A program made the translations under genes and the position numbers. DNA of 64,000 nucleotides, taken from assembly GCF_003576645.1 (NCBI RefSeq), contig NC_044917.1, positions 7,736,503 through 7,800,502 on the forward strand, read 5' to 3'. The DNA comes from Ipomoea triloba (taxonomy: Eukaryota; Streptophyta; Magnoliopsida; Solanales; Convolvulaceae). The notes under the pieces are model-generated. The model was not told the DNA's origin and did no database searches. It was given only the letters and a program-made list of their open reading frames with translations. This document shows positions 12,195 to 22,899 of the stretch, in pieces. How positions within the stretch are numbered: position 1 is the stretch's first letter; every line of letters starts with the position of its first letter.

Positions 12195-12540
12195 GGTTGC
12201 TATGCTATAGACCCGGGTCTACCTTGCAAGGTGTACTCATGTCCATGTTCAAAATTTTAAAACTCTATGTTCACAATTTTTAAACTCTATATTCATAATT
12301 TTTGAATTCTATATTCACAATTTCAGAACTCTATGTTCACAATTTCGGAACTCTATGTTCACAATTTCAAAACTCTATATTTTATAGTATAACACAAATT
12401 TTAAATTAATATAACAAAATTGTAAATATAGAGTTCAAAAATTGTGAATGAGTAATGGAATTTTGTATATTGAGATCTAAAATTATAAAATATAAAGTTC
12501 TAAAATTGTGAATATATAATTTTAAATTTTGCAAACTTTT
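12195..12540. mobile_element. copy-1-specific insertion, MITE-like
   Basis: This segment is absent from the matching place in copy 2 (about 20500-20520). It starts near a ctaccttgcaaggt palindromic end and holds many copies of a 22-bp unit containing ctatgttcacaattt, first direct and then inverted. The related accttgcaaggtgg end is seen in the copy-2-specific insertion at 19556-19925. This is consistent with one MITE-like family active after the duplication. Confidence 0.5.
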
Positions 12541-12636
12541 GCTTGCTCATCATTAAAATGTCCAATAAAATGAGAAAGAGCACATATGTAAGCTGCTCCG
12601 TCATGCAGCGTATAATTATTCAGAATGGCGTTTTGC

Positions 12637-12998
12637 AGGTTGGGAGGAGGGAATTAGGGGGAAAAGAATTGTAATTTAGTGGAATCATAATTCGATAAAT
12701 ATTGCAGTGTTTGGTATGCAGGAATAGGAGTACAGAGAGTTGAAAAGGAATAGATGATACAATGACTGAAATGCTCTTATGTAATAATAATAATAATTGA
12801 AGGGTAAAATAATCTTCATCCAAGCTTTGTTTCTCCCCAAAGACCAAATTATAATTTCCATGAGGGTGTAAAAATTCTAATTCAACAAGGGAAGGAAATT
12901 ACAATTCGAATTACAATTCTCGTACCAAACATAGTAATTTATTAATTCAATGAATTCTAATTGTAACTCCCTTTATTACTGTAAGCCAAACAGCCCAA
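12637..12998. mobile_element. copy-1-specific insertion, about 360 bp
   Basis: Copy 2 has about 15 bp at the corresponding place (near 20637-20652). The insert contains tttggtatgcagg near the left side and cgtaccaaacatag and gccaaacagccc toward the right, the CAAAC-type ends common in plant hAT/MITE elements. No clean terminal repeat or target duplication is resolved. Confidence 0.45.
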
Positions 12999-13009
12999 GT
13001 AAACCAGCA

Positions 13010-13953
13010 CGCGTAGCAAGTATCAACCGGTGGGCGTTTCACACGACTTTTCTCTCTCAGTCTTCTCCGGATAAGGTACGCATACGGGTGGATCTTAGTG
13101 GATCCGAGTTTAATTAAGCTTTACATGTCTCTTCAATTCATTAATTTCCTTGAACTGTCGGATATAAACTTTGGATATCGGATGTAATTTCAATTTCTTC
13201 TGCGTGTTAATGATTTTTTTTTTGGTCTGATAGTTTGGATTTCAGTTTTGATACATCGATGTTTAAATATTTCTTCTTTTCGTTTTCGATCTGATCTTAA
13301 AGCCGCTATTTTATTCTTCTTCTTCCCCACCCCCCAGTGGAATAAAACTGCTTCGTATATGTAACTGGTAGATTTGTGTTTATTTGACGCAGTTTTTTCC
13401 CTGATTGGTTCAGTTATTTGGGTTTAATTGTTTGTGAGGTTGTGAAATTGAAGGTCTAAAACTGCTTTTTAATCCGGACTGAACGGATATTCCGATTTTC
13501 TGCTCTTTTTGGTTTTCTTTTGTGTGTGTTCTAGGAGAGGGGGCTGCTGTGGATTTAGATTGATATATAGGTTATTTTCTGAGTTTTTTACTTTCTTTCC
13601 AGCATGTCAACCCTAATTTATGTGTGAACCTTCAAAATTTTGTTCTGTGGCATGGTTTATGCCTTTATGGCATGTATGTTAGTGAGTCTATACAGATCAT
13701 TACTTTATGTTGTGTAACTAATAAATTTGATTACTTTATTGGCAATTCCCAATCTATTTATTGTTTTCTCAAATTTCTTTCATGTGAATTTGGATAATTT
13801 TTGCTTATGAAAATACTGATGCAAAATTTTCCCTTTCTTTCTAGGCCTGAGAATCCAAGATTAGCTCAGGAGATTTGTTTGTGTGTGTAGCGCCTTTCAG
13901 TTATCAACCAATTTTCATGTGTGATCTCGACCTCCAGATTCCCTCCACCTTTG
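13010..13953 (+). pseudogene. eIF1 promoter, leader and first coding exon, truncated copy
   Basis: A diverged duplicate of the 5' part of the eIF1 gene. The leader donor (aaggtacgcatacg near 13073) and the leader acceptor (ttctag near 13845) are kept. The first coding exon, 13917-13953, reads M-C-D-L-D-L-Q-I-P-S-T-F and ends at an intact gtacag donor; the true gene has S at position 2. The remaining eIF1 exons are missing, because the duplication ends inside the following intron at 14227. It cannot make eIF1 but may still act as promoter and leader for the gene at 14286. Confidence 0.85.
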
Positions 13954-14000
13954 GTACAGTCTTCTTTACTGCCATATCCATTTGCTATATCCATTTGCTG

Positions 14001-14095
14001 TTGACTCTTTGTGTTTCAGGTTGAGAAAGTAGTTATGAACAGATATTACATTGTAACAGAGTCAGTAATACTAAAAAAAAAAAAAAAAAAAAAAA
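14001..14095 (+). mobile_element. 5'-truncated SINE tail with poly-A
   Basis: The sequence from ttgactctttgtgtttcag to a run of about 23 A matches the 3' part of the SINEs at 29878-30030 and (inverted) 61853-62027. It is absent from copy 2, so it inserted after the segmental duplication. Confidence 0.75.
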
Positions 14096-14285
14096 CTTAA
14101 ACTGTATTTGGTGAAAAATATATATGGAGTATTAATTGTTCATGTAATTTTAGAATGGACAGTATAGAGTTTGGTGGTATCAAGTTGAGTAAAAGAGTAA
14201 TAAGAATACTATTTTATGTTATTTATATAATTACGTATTTATATCCTTAATATAAGCATTTGATTCCAACAGGAAATCCCAAAGG

Positions 14286-15392
14286 ATGTCGAAAACAACA
14301 TCGGCTATCGTTGTTCTCTTCTCCGTCGTATTTCTCGTGAGTGTAGTCGCCGGACGGGTACCCCACGTCATCAACTTCCGATCGGAGAACCTTTTCCCGG
14401 AGTCCTTCGTGTGGGACCCAAGGTCCCAGCACTTCATCGTTGGCTCTCTACGCTATCCAAAGCTCGTCTCCGTCTCTGACGCCGGCGTCTCCGAAACCCT
14501 AATCTCCGACGAATCTCTTCCGGCGAACTCGAAGATCTTGGGCATCGCTCTAGACCGGAGCCACTACCGCGTCCTCGCCGTCGTCCACTGCCCGCCTTCC
14601 GCTTCTGAGCCGGAACCCTTCAACGCCCTCGCGGCTTATGACCTAATCTCCCTTCGCCGCCTCTTCCTAACCCCGCTCATCGACGACGAAGAAGATGATT
14701 GGAACCCTATCGAATCCGTCGCAAATGACGTCACAACGGATTTCTCCGGCAACGCTTATGTCACCAACTCGGGGAGAAATCTCATTTGGAAAGTCAATTT
14801 CGACGGCAAGGCCTCCGTGCTGTCCAGATCGAAGGCGTTCAAATCGTATCCGGTGGACGCCACCGCCGACTACCACAAATGCGGCCTAAACGGCGTCGTT
14901 TACAACTCCAAGGGCTATCTACTCGCCGTCCAATCCAACACCGGGAAGCTCTTCAAAGTCGACGTTGAAAACGGCGGCGCCAGGACCGTTCTCCTCAACA
15001 AGGACTTAACGGCGGCGGACGGGATCGCCGTCAGGGGCGACGGCGTCGTGGTGGCGGTTAGCCGCCGGAAACTATATTTCCTAAAAAGCCCCGATAGTTG
15101 GATGGAAGGGGTGGTGTTTGACGAAACTGCCCTCGAAGAAGACCGGCACGCTTCTGCAGTGACGGTGGGGAATTTGGACAGGGTGTACGTGTTATATGGA
15201 CATATCCACGAGGGCATTATGGTAAATGCGGAGAGGGATGAGTTTGGAATAATGGAAATAGAGTCGGAAAATGAAAAAAGAGAAGACAATGTTTGGATCT
15301 TTGTTCTTATTGGTTTGGGTTTAGCTTATTTAATGTTTTGGAGATTCCAAATGCGCCATCTTGTGGATAGCATGAACAAGAAAAGACTTTGA
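14286..15392 (+). CDS. SMP-30/NHL-like beta-propeller protein with C-terminal membrane anchor
   Basis: An uninterrupted 368-residue frame. Residues 1-22 (MSKTTSAIVVLFSVVFLVSVVAG) look like a signal peptide or signal anchor. The body has repeated propeller-like blades: FPESFVWDPRSQHFIVGSL, DVTTDFSGNAYVTNSG, GLNGVVYNSKGYLLAVQS, LTAADGIAVRGDGVVVAVS, ASAVTVGNLDRVYVLYGH. These resemble plant proteins annotated as SMP-30/gluconolactonase-like or NHL-domain proteins; their substrate is not established. Residues about 337-356 (VWIFVLIGLGLAYLMFW) form one membrane span, followed by a short basic tail, so most of the protein would sit in the lumen or outside the cell. A splice acceptor (ttccaacag) lies just before the ATG. 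The frame is GC-rich against AT-rich flanks. It lies between the two duplication copies. Confidence 0.82.
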   Translation: MSKTTSAIVVLFSVVFLVSVVAGRVPHVINFRSENLFPESFVWDPRSQHFIVGSLRYPKLVSVSDAGVSETLISDESLPANSKILGIALDRSHYRVLAVVHCPPSASEPEPFNALAAYDLISLRRLFLTPLIDDEEDDWNPIESVANDVTTDFSGNAYVTNSGRNLIWKVNFDGKASVLSRSKAFKSYPVDATADYHKCGLNGVVYNSKGYLLAVQSNTGKLFKVDVENGGARTVLLNKDLTAADGIAVRGDGVVVAVSRRKLYFLKSPDSWMEGVVFDETALEEDRHASAVTVGNLDRVYVLYGHIHEGIMVNAERDEFGIMEIESENEKREDNVWIFVLIGLGLAYLMFWRFQMRHLVDSMNKKRL

Positions 15393-16130
15393 TTTTGATT
15401 TTTTTTTTTGGATTTTGTAATATGTATTAGAAAAGGTTTTGATTGCTCAGTTATTAGCTTATAGGGTTAGTAGTTGATAGCATTAGCTGATGTGTATAAA
15501 AGTGTTTGGTAAATTAACTGTTATCTTATAGTTGATAACTTGATATTGATTGTTTAATTAAGTCAAAAAGTTAATAGTGATCAAATAAGTTAAAATTGAC
15601 TGATAAGTTAACTATGTTACTAAACATGACTAATTATGTAAATTCAACTAAGATATTAGGATTCAATATCATAAAATCTTATAAAGATTTCAACTAATCT
15701 AGAGTTTAGAGTTAAATGTTAAAGAATTTCACTTGAATTTTGATTCGTCAAAAAACTTTACGGTCACTCGGCCAAAAACTTTACCGTCACCTAAGTTTCT
15801 ACTAATTGAGGGAATAAAACTTCATCTATGTTCTACTAATGCATAGTTTAGAGTTCAATGTCTCGTCAGGATTTCGAGTAATCGAAGTTGAATATCAGGA
15901 AACTTCACTTGAATTTTGATTAATTAAGAGTTCAGAGTTGAATGTCATAAAACTTCACCTAATTAAACTACTAATTGGTGGAATGAAACGTCATTTATAT
16001 CTTAGGGGTGGGGGAGTAAACACACTCACAATATGTTAAGATACAAATGTTTATAGTCCAAGAAATAGAGGCATACAGGAAAGCAGCATTATTCATCTGC
16101 AGAACTCTTTCCCCCTTCTTCCTAACTCTC
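15393..16130. other. intergenic; MITE-like fragment and diverged repeats
   Basis: The part 15440-15600 (gcttatag, agtgtttggtaaatta, gtcaaaaagtt) resembles the MITE-like elements at 28811-29118 and 52281-52908. From 15640 to 15990 a diverged unit containing cttcacttgaattttgatt recurs about three times. No gene is seen. Confidence 0.55.
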
Positions 16131-16135
16131 ATCAC

Positions 16136-16270
16136 TATTAGAGGTAGTAGAATAAGTCCTGTTAGTTAAAAGTCAATTTCCTATTTCATAGCCTATTGTA
16201 TAGGTTGCCTATATTATTCTCTCCATATATAGTTTATCGATTATTCAATTCCAAAATAAACTCCTCAATT
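16136..16270 (+). repeat. copia 5' LTR
   Basis: 135 bp, starting tattagaggtagtag and ending ctcctcaatt. The catatata segment near 16224 is a candidate TATA region. The terminal dinucleotides are not TG/CA. Confidence 0.88.
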
Positions 16271-16282
16271 TGGTATCAGATT
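16271..16282 (+). other. copia primer binding site
   Basis: tggtatcagatt directly abuts the 5' LTR. The first ten bases match the usual initiator-methionine tRNA complement of Ty1/copia elements. Confidence 0.8.
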
Positions 16283-16317
16283 AGCGATAGGATTTCTTTC
16301 TCTCTCTCTCACCTACG

Positions 16318-18048
16318 ATGGCTGCGCAAGACTCCGAACGTATCGTTTCCGCAGCCGTTACTCCGGCGCCGGCCAACACCCATCAGAATCATCTCACCTC
16401 GGCTCACCACTTCGTGTCGCTCAAACTAACGACACACAACTACCTGTTCTGGCGCACTCAATTGGTGCCGTTCCTCAAAGGCCAGAACTTGCTTGGCTAT
16501 GTCGACGGGAGCACTCCGTGTCCACCGGCTACGCTCCCTCCCTCCTCTGCTCCCACCACTGTTGCGTCATCGGAGGCCACCTCCGCCGCTGCTATCAACC
16601 CGGCGCACGCAGTTTGGATTCAACAAGATCAGAGTATCTTGTCCATGTTGGTGTCCTCACTCTCGGAAGAGGTAATGTACCTCGCGGTTGGCCGATCCAC
16701 CGCGCGGGAGGTGTGGAGTTCCATTGAGGCCGCACTGAGCTCCTCCACCCGTGCTCGCTGCCTCAACCTTTTAGCCCAATTCCAGTCGCTGCGGCAGGGA
16801 GACTCCACGCCGGCGGAATATCTCGGACGGGCGCAACTTCTAGTTGAGGATTTGGCTCTTGCCGGCCGGCCGGTTTCCCTCGACGAACAGAACCTCTACG
16901 TCTTCAGGGGGCTCCGGTCGGAATTCAGAGCAATGGCGGCTTCGTTGGTTGTCTCAGGTAACCCCGTGTCAATCCCTCAACTATCTGACTGCTTGCAAAC
17001 ACAACAGTTCATTTATGGCGATGAGTTCGCTGCCGGTGACGCTCCTCTGCCGTCTGGGAATCCGACGGCGATGGTAGCGAACAGAGGTTGGCAACACACT
17101 GGTGATGGAGGATCCGGTGGCCGACAGCATCGTGGTGGTGGCCGCGGACAGCACTGGCAGGCGAGAGGCCGAGGAGGCCAAGGGCGTGGTGGTCGCGGAG
17201 GATCACCGCGTTGTCAGATATGCCGCTCACACGGCCACACTGCCGTGTTTTGTTACCGCAGGTATTCGGATCAGCCACCGGCACAAGCTCATGTTGCGGT
17301 CGCTGGGGAAGTTGGCGTACAGCAGGAGGGCGCTGCTTGGATTCAAGACACGGGAGCATCCTCCCATGCTACTCCTGATCCAGCGATGATAACGCATGCC
17401 GAGGGATATTCCGGAACTGACGTGCTCCGAGTCGGTGATGGCACAGGTTTGGGTATTTCTAGTATTGGTTATTGGGGTCTCCTGAAGCGTGTCCTCCGGT
17501 ATGTTAAGGGCACTCTAGACTACGGGCTCCGAATCGCACCATCACCTTCGACGGATATTCATGCTTTTTCCGACTCCGACTGGGCTGGGTGTCCGACAGA
17601 TCGCAAGTCCACTAGTGGGTATGCAGTATTTATTGGGCCTAACTTGATCTCTTGGGTTTCCCGCAAGCAACGCACCGTTGCTCGTTCCTCAACAGAGGCT
17701 GAGTACAAGGGCTTAGCTGATGTCTCGGCTGAGGTCACATGGGTCGTGTCATTACTACAGGAATTGGGGCTACACTCCGGCCAACCGGCCATACTCTGGT
17801 GTGACAATCTCGGCGCAACATACATGTGCGCTAATCGGTATTTCATGCCCGCACCAAACATGTGGAGATTGACTACCACTTCGTCAGGGACAAGGTTGCC
17901 TCTGGGGACTTCCAGGTTAACTTCGTGTCGACTAAAGATCAACTTGCTGACATCTTCACCAAGCCTCTACCCTCTCCACGTTTCGCTGCTCTCCGGTCCA
18001 AGCTCAATGTTGTTCCTCTCCAACCATGCGCTTGAGGGGGTGTATTAG
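16318..18048 (+). CDS. copia gag-protease/RNase H fusion ORF
   Basis: A 576-residue continuous frame. Residues about 25-250 are a copia gag ([44 protein letters not shown]). A Gly/Arg-rich stretch follows, then a CCHC-like zinc knuckle ([18 protein letters not shown]). The protease starts at [16 protein letters not shown] but is cut short near GISSIGYW. From there the protein continues at [17 protein letters not shown] and runs through RNase H ([46 protein letters not shown]). The deletion removed the rest of protease, integrase and reverse transcriptase without breaking the frame. The RNase H part still shows Asp and Glu residues of the active site. After about residue 515 the frame departs from the family (the DHFVR part is read out of frame). 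Confidence 0.88.
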   Translation: MAAQDSERIVSAAVTPAPANTHQNHLTSAHHFVSLKLTTHNYLFWRTQLVPFLKGQNLLGYVDGSTPCPPATLPPSSAPTTVASSEATSAAAINPAHAVWIQQDQSILSMLVSSLSEEVMYLAVGRSTAREVWSSIEAALSSSTRARCLNLLAQFQSLRQGDSTPAEYLGRAQLLVEDLALAGRPVSLDEQNLYVFRGLRSEFRAMAASLVVSGNPVSIPQLSDCLQTQQFIYGDEFAAGDAPLPSGNPTAMVANRGWQHTGDGGSGGRQHRGGGRGQHWQARGRGGQGRGGRGGSPRCQICRSHGHTAVFCYRRYSDQPPAQAHVAVAGEVGVQQEGAAWIQDTGASSHATPDPAMITHAEGYSGTDVLRVGDGTGLGISSIGYWGLLKRVLRYVKGTLDYGLRIAPSPSTDIHAFSDSDWAGCPTDRKSTSGYAVFIGPNLISWVSRKQRTVARSSTEAEYKGLADVSAEVTWVVSLLQELGLHSGQPAILWCDNLGATYMCANRYFMPAPNMWRLTTTSSGTRLPLGTSRLTSCRLKINLLTSSPSLYPLHVSLLSGPSSMLFLSNHALEGVY

Positions 18049-18177
18049 AGGTAGTAGAATAAGTCCTGTTAGTTAAAAGTCAATTTCCTATTTCATAGCC
18101 TATTGTATAGGTTGCCTATATTATTCTCTCCATATATAGTTTATCTATTATTCAATTCCAAAATAAACTCCTCAATT
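18043..18177 (+). repeat. copia 3' LTR
   Basis: Identical to the 5' LTR except ttatctatta here against ttatcgatta there. The target duplication ATCAC follows at 18178. Confidence 0.88.
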
Positions 18178-18442
18178 ATCACTCCTACACAAATACATAA
18201 ATAAAGAAGTGGACAATTTATCATCAACCTTAAGTCAGTAAAGATTCCTGGAAGATTATGTCATCCATGAATTACAATAATGCATAACAAAGATGGCAAA
18301 TATTAAGCTTCATGACAGAAAAAACTGAGGATTGGCCATTCTCAGTTTTCGCCAACTGCTTCAGTCTCAGCTTTCACTTCACCTTCGGTATTTGGCTCCG
18401 ACAGAAATCCAGAATCTTCTTGACAATGTTAATTTTATGCAG

Positions 18443-18504
18443 ATCGTGACTATCATAGTTCCTCGTATTCATCTAGGGAGAAGGATCGCCGCAGACATCA
18501 CTAA
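18443..18504 (+). pseudogene. detached duplicate of the last cyclin-L exon
   Basis: Preceded by the same acceptor (ttttatgcag). It encodes the same tail ending REKDRRRHH, with TAA in place of TAG. The upstream exons of cyclin-L are not present, so it is an orphan exon. Confidence 0.85.
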
Positions 18505-19555
18505 TGTACAATCTTTGAACTTGAAGATGAGCTTGTAGTTTTGGCATTTCAGTTGGCTGGTAGTTATGGTATGAAAAGAGTTTACAGTTGTGGTGCTTTG
18601 GTGTTATCTGCTATACTTGTTTGTATAACTGTATTACACTGGATTATTTATCTGTATAATGAGAAAAGCACTACTTTTAGCAAGTATATTCATAGAGGAT
18701 CATACTTTTTTGTTGAATCTCTTTTAAGCCTTAACCATTTTGGTATACTGTCCAATTTTAGAGCCTGAATCTGTTAATGAGATAGCTAAACATGGTGGGT
18801 CTAGAAACAGCAAATGTGTATCCCATTTTGGTATTGCCTGTCTCCAACCATATATTAGGACCAGATATTAGGCTTAAATTTTTTTAGAATCAGTATTGCC
18901 TCCGACCCACCACCTCCTATATAAAGAGAAGGGTTTGATGCCACTTGACCACAAGGTTCTTGGCAGATCTTAAGCTTAAATGAGAAATAAAAATAGCAAT
19001 GCATAAACGTCAACTCATTCAGGTATTAATTGAGATGCAATTTATATCGTGGGACCTTTACGTCGTTTTATATTAAATTTTTAACATCAATCAATGAATT
19101 ATGTTTAATAATATTTACCATATACTATGTTTATAATATTTATTTTATATGTTAATATACATAAATCTTATTAATATACATAAGTATATCAAATATATAT
19201 ATATATATATAAGGTTTAATGTACATAAACATTACACTAAAGTAATGATTTTATGGACCTATAAATTTATTTAAAAAAAATAAAAACATATATGAATGTC
19301 ATTTAAAAGACCTCAATTAGAGCTTATTAATGATATATTTTTTACACATTAATTTTATTTGTACAAAAAGAAACAGAAAAAAATAAATTTTATTTGAAAT
19401 TTTTTCAAGCAGATAAAATAGGTGCTCACATGCACATTTCACATGCACCCAAGGTCCGTGATATAACAATTGTGAGGAATTACAAGATAAAGAGTAAATT
19501 TTGTGTTATACAATTTTCACGTGAAATATATAATACTTTTTAGTTGAAATGCGTA

Positions 19556-19925
19556 CACGGCAAGTTATTATGTGGACCCCACCATACACAATTTACTTGT
19601 CAAATGTTCACAATTTACCTTTATAAATTCACAATTTGTATACTACGAACGCATAATGTTAACATATATATAATTGATTTGTATCCACAAGTTCCTTTCA
19701 AATACTGCAGTCATACAATATTAACATATTAGGATTTGATGACCTTGTATTGTATTCACAATAATTCTTATACTGTTGTTATGTGTTTTGACTTAGAAAC
19801 ATAATTTATATGTAAAAGTTCACAATTCTAATACTAAAAATACACATTAATTGGCATAGAAATAACTAGAGTCCACCTTGCAAGGTGGACCTTGGTCCAT
19901 GGCATAACAAATGTGCGTATACGGA
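19556..19925. mobile_element. copy-2-specific MITE-like insertion
   Basis: Absent from copy 1 near 11463. It starts near gtggaccccac and ends near the palindromic accttgcaaggtgg ... cttggtccatgg. Internal segments contain ttcacaattt, as in the insertion at 12195-12540 and, more loosely, the elements near 23490 and 58300-58560. Confidence 0.5.
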
Positions 19926-21704
19926 CTGGGTAGCCATATGTTTTGGGACTTTACTCTTATGGTAATATAAAATGACGTCGTTTGAAACCATAGTCCACAA
20001 TATAAATTGCGGTAACCTATTGCCTAGGGATATCAATCTGGCTAGCCTATTTAGTTTCAGACTAGCCTTGTCGGTTTGTTGGGCTTATCAATTTTTTTTT
20101 TCTAGCTGAGTTAAAAAAAATTGGCCCTAACCCTAAAACCTCATACCTATAAGGTGAACTCATTTAAAACTTTTGACATTTTCAATACTAATAATCTAGC
20201 ACATTATATCAATAAATATAAATTTACACACCATTCAATCAAATATAAATTTCCATTTCTAAATTTAAACTAAAAATAATTAATATATTTACACTATAAC
20301 ATAATAATTATAATAAATTTATTTTTCATAAAAATATATAATTTTGTAATAAATTTATTAAACTTTATTTACAAATTTAATAAAAACTACCAATGATGAG
20401 CTTACATGTAAATTTTCTATATATTGTTCAACCTTAACTTTAATCCTAAATTTTTTCAAAATTATTTAACCGATTCGTCAATTATAGACTAATATTGACA
20501 TCCTAACTCCTTACTTGCTTATCATTAAAATTGTCCCCAAAAAAAATCATTAAAATGTCCAATAAAAATGAAAAAGAGCACGTATGTAAGCTGCTCCATC
20601 ATGCAGCGTATAATTACTCAGAATGGCGTTTTACAGTTTATCGATGCAGCTTAAACCAGCACGCGTAGCAAGTATCAACCGGTGGGCGTTTCACACTTCT
20701 TTTCTCTCTCAGCCTTATCCGGATCTAGGGTCTGCTCCATCGTCACTCTCCTCCATCTCTCCCTCCCCACCTCACCCTACGTCCCGATCAGGTACGCATA
20801 CGGGTGGATCTTAGCGGATCCGAGTTTAATTAAGCTTTACATGTCTGTTCAATTCGCTAATTTCCTAGAACGGTCGGGTATAAGCTTTAGATATCGGATG
20901 TAATTTCAATTTCTTCTGCGTGTTAATGATTTTTTTTTGTCTGATAGTTTTCATGATTTTGTTTGCTGTCGGTTTTGATTTGGGTTTATTGCCTCTGATT
21001 GTTATGTAAATTCAATTTCCTAACAGGATTTCAGCTCGATGTTTAAATATTTCTTCTTTTCGTTTTCGATCTGATCTTAAAGCCGCTATTCTCTCTCTTA
21101 TTATTATTTTTTAAATAGTGAGTGGAATAAAACTGCTTCGTATATGTAACTGGTAGCTTTGTGTTTATTTGACGCAGTTGTTTCCCTGATTGATTCAGTT
21201 ATTTGGGTTTAATTGTTTGTGAGGTTGTGAAATTGAAGGTCTAAAACTGCTTTTTAATCCGGACTCAACGAATGTTCCGATTTTCTGCTCTTTTGGGTTT
21301 TCTTTTGTGTGTTCTAGGGGAGGGGGCTGCTGTGGATTTAGATTGATATATAGGTTATTTTGTTAGTTTTTTACTTTCTTTCCAGCACGTCAACCCTAAT
21401 TTATGTTTGAACCTTCAAAATTTTGTTCTGTGACATGGTTTATGGATGGATGTTAGTGAGTCTATACAGATAATTACTTTATGTTGTGTAACTAATAAAT
21501 TTGATTACTTTATTTGCAATTCCAATCTATTTATTGTTTTCTCAAAATTGTTTCATAGTTTGTATATGCATGTGAATTTGGATAATTTTTGCTTCTGAAA
21601 ATACTGATGCAAAATTTCCCGTTTCTTTCTAGGCCTGAGAATCCAAGATTAGCTCAGAAGATTTGATTGTGTGTGTAGCGCCTTTCAGTTATCAACCAAT
21701 TTTC

Positions 21705-22258
21705 ATGTCTGATCTCGACCTCCAGATTCCCTCCACCTTTGGTACAGTCTTCTTTACTCCCATATTCATTTGCTGTGGCAAAAACTTTTGCATTTAAGAA
21801 CTTAAACTGTATTTGGTGAAAAATATATATGGAGTATCAATTGTTCATGTAATTTTCAAGTGGAGAGTAGACTTTGGTGGTATCAAGTTGAGTAAAAGAG
21901 TAATAAGAATACTATTTTATGTTATTTATATTGCCACCAATGCCACATTGAGTTTTAAGTGATACTTTTTTTTTTCTTTTCCATTATATGTGCTTGACAT
22001 ATTTGTGCTTTTTTATCTGCTCAGATCCTTTTGCCGAGGCAAATGCTGAAAATTCTGGTGCTGGGTCAAAAGACTATGTGCACATTCGTGTTCAGCAGCG
22101 AAATGGTAGGAAAAGCTTGACAACTGTGCAGGGGTTGAAGAAAGAATTCAGCTATAATAAAATACTGAAGGACCTTAAGAAAGAATTTTGCTGCAATGGA
22201 ACCGTTGTTCAGGACCCTGAACTAGGCCAGGTGCACTAATATTTCTGTATTTTGTTTG

Positions 22259-22309
<51 letters not shown>

Positions 22310-22859
22310 TTGATCATCATAAGTAATAATAACGATCTCAGTGTTGTTGCTAATCAACCTTGTGAACATTTCTTTTTTGTAGGTTATTCAGCTTCAAGGT
22401 GACCAGCGGAAGAATGTGTCTACCTTCCTTGTCCAGGTAACCTTCAATGACTTAGATAATACTTTGGATATAATACATGCTCTTGAGGGGCAAGGTGGTC
22501 AGTTAGGCTAGGCAACCATCATTAGTTCAGGCACATGGTTCATTACTATTAGTTACTTTACACTCATTTGCCTTGTCTGAGGGCAATCCAGTCTTGTGAA
22601 AATTAGTTCTCTGATTACCTGCTGTTTTTGAAGTTGTAATAACAGTCTTATGAGAATTCTGATGCTCTTCTCATTCATTTGTTTAGTTCTTTTTATGACT
22701 CTGCATATCATAAGGGAGCTTTGATGAATGGTTTAATTTGGGGTTTGTTTGTGGTTTTTTTCTGACTCTATCATAAATTTCTTCAACTGATAAGTTCCTT
22801 GAAATTGGAAACAGGCTGGAATTGTGAAGAAGGAACACATCAAAATTCATGGTTTCTGA
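21705..22859 (+). CDS. SUI1: translation initiation factor eIF1 (SUI1)
   Basis: Small factor bound to the 40S subunit that enforces correct AUG choice in the scanning preinitiation complex. Coding exons 21705-21741, 22025-22230, 22383-22436 and 22815-22859 give 113 residues, the usual plant eIF1 length. The sequence MSDLDLQIPSTFDPFAEAN, then HIRVQQRNGRKSLTTVQG, KKEFCCNGTVVQDPELGQ and KKEHIKIHGF, covers the whole SUI1 fold with the basic ribosome-facing loop. A leader exon around 20700-20790 is spliced over an intron of about 840 bp (20791-21632). THI1 follows about 1.9 kb downstream. The 5' part is duplicated at 13010-13953. Confidence 0.96.
22261..22308. repeat. (AT)n microsatellite in eIF1 intron
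   Basis: About 24 AT units lie in the intron between the second and third coding exons. Confidence 0.9.
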
Positions 22860-22899
22860 TCTGACCGCCAACAGCATCCTAGTTACCATTTGTTTTGTT

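Larger units (their letters stand above)
10434..14227 (+). repeat. segmental duplication, copy 1
   Basis: This is collinear with 18412-21930: last cyclin-L intron end and exon, its 3' flank, a long AT-rich spacer, then eIF1 promoter, leader and first coding exon. Matching landmarks include gaaatccagaatcttcttg (10436/18414), gcacgcgtagcaagtatc (13007/20660) and cctgagaatccaagattag (13846/21634). The copies have diverged by substitutions and by copy-specific insertions: two in copy 1 (about 12195-12540 and 12637-12998) plus the SINE tail at 14001-14095. Similarity stops after gttatttata at 14227. Confidence 0.9.
16136..18177 (+). mobile_element. young Ty1/copia LTR element with large internal deletion
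   Basis: Two 135-bp LTRs (16136-16270 and 18043-18177) differ at one base. They are flanked by the 5-bp target duplication ATCAC (16131-16135 and 18178-18182). A primer site tggtatcaga (initiator-Met type) follows the left LTR, and a purine tract cttgagggggtg precedes the right one. Between them is one open frame joining gag-protease directly to RNase H. Integrase and the polymerase part of reverse transcriptase are missing, so any movement would need helper proteins. Confidence 0.93.
18412..21930 (+). repeat. segmental duplication, copy 2
   Basis: Collinear partner of 10434-14227. Copy-specific insertions are seen at about 18792-18970 (carrying a SINE head fragment, tgccacttgaccacaagg) and about 19556-19925 (MITE-like). 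The copy ends at 21930 inside the eIF1 intron, after which the rest of the functional eIF1 gene follows. Copy 2 is therefore the ancestral position for the eIF1 side, and copy 1 the ancestral position for the cyclin-L side. Confidence 0.88.

Noticed and set aside
14667..15289. Minus-strand frames over the SMP-30-like gene
   Set aside because: Shadows of a GC-rich coding exon; the plus-strand frame has signal peptide, propeller motifs and membrane anchor.
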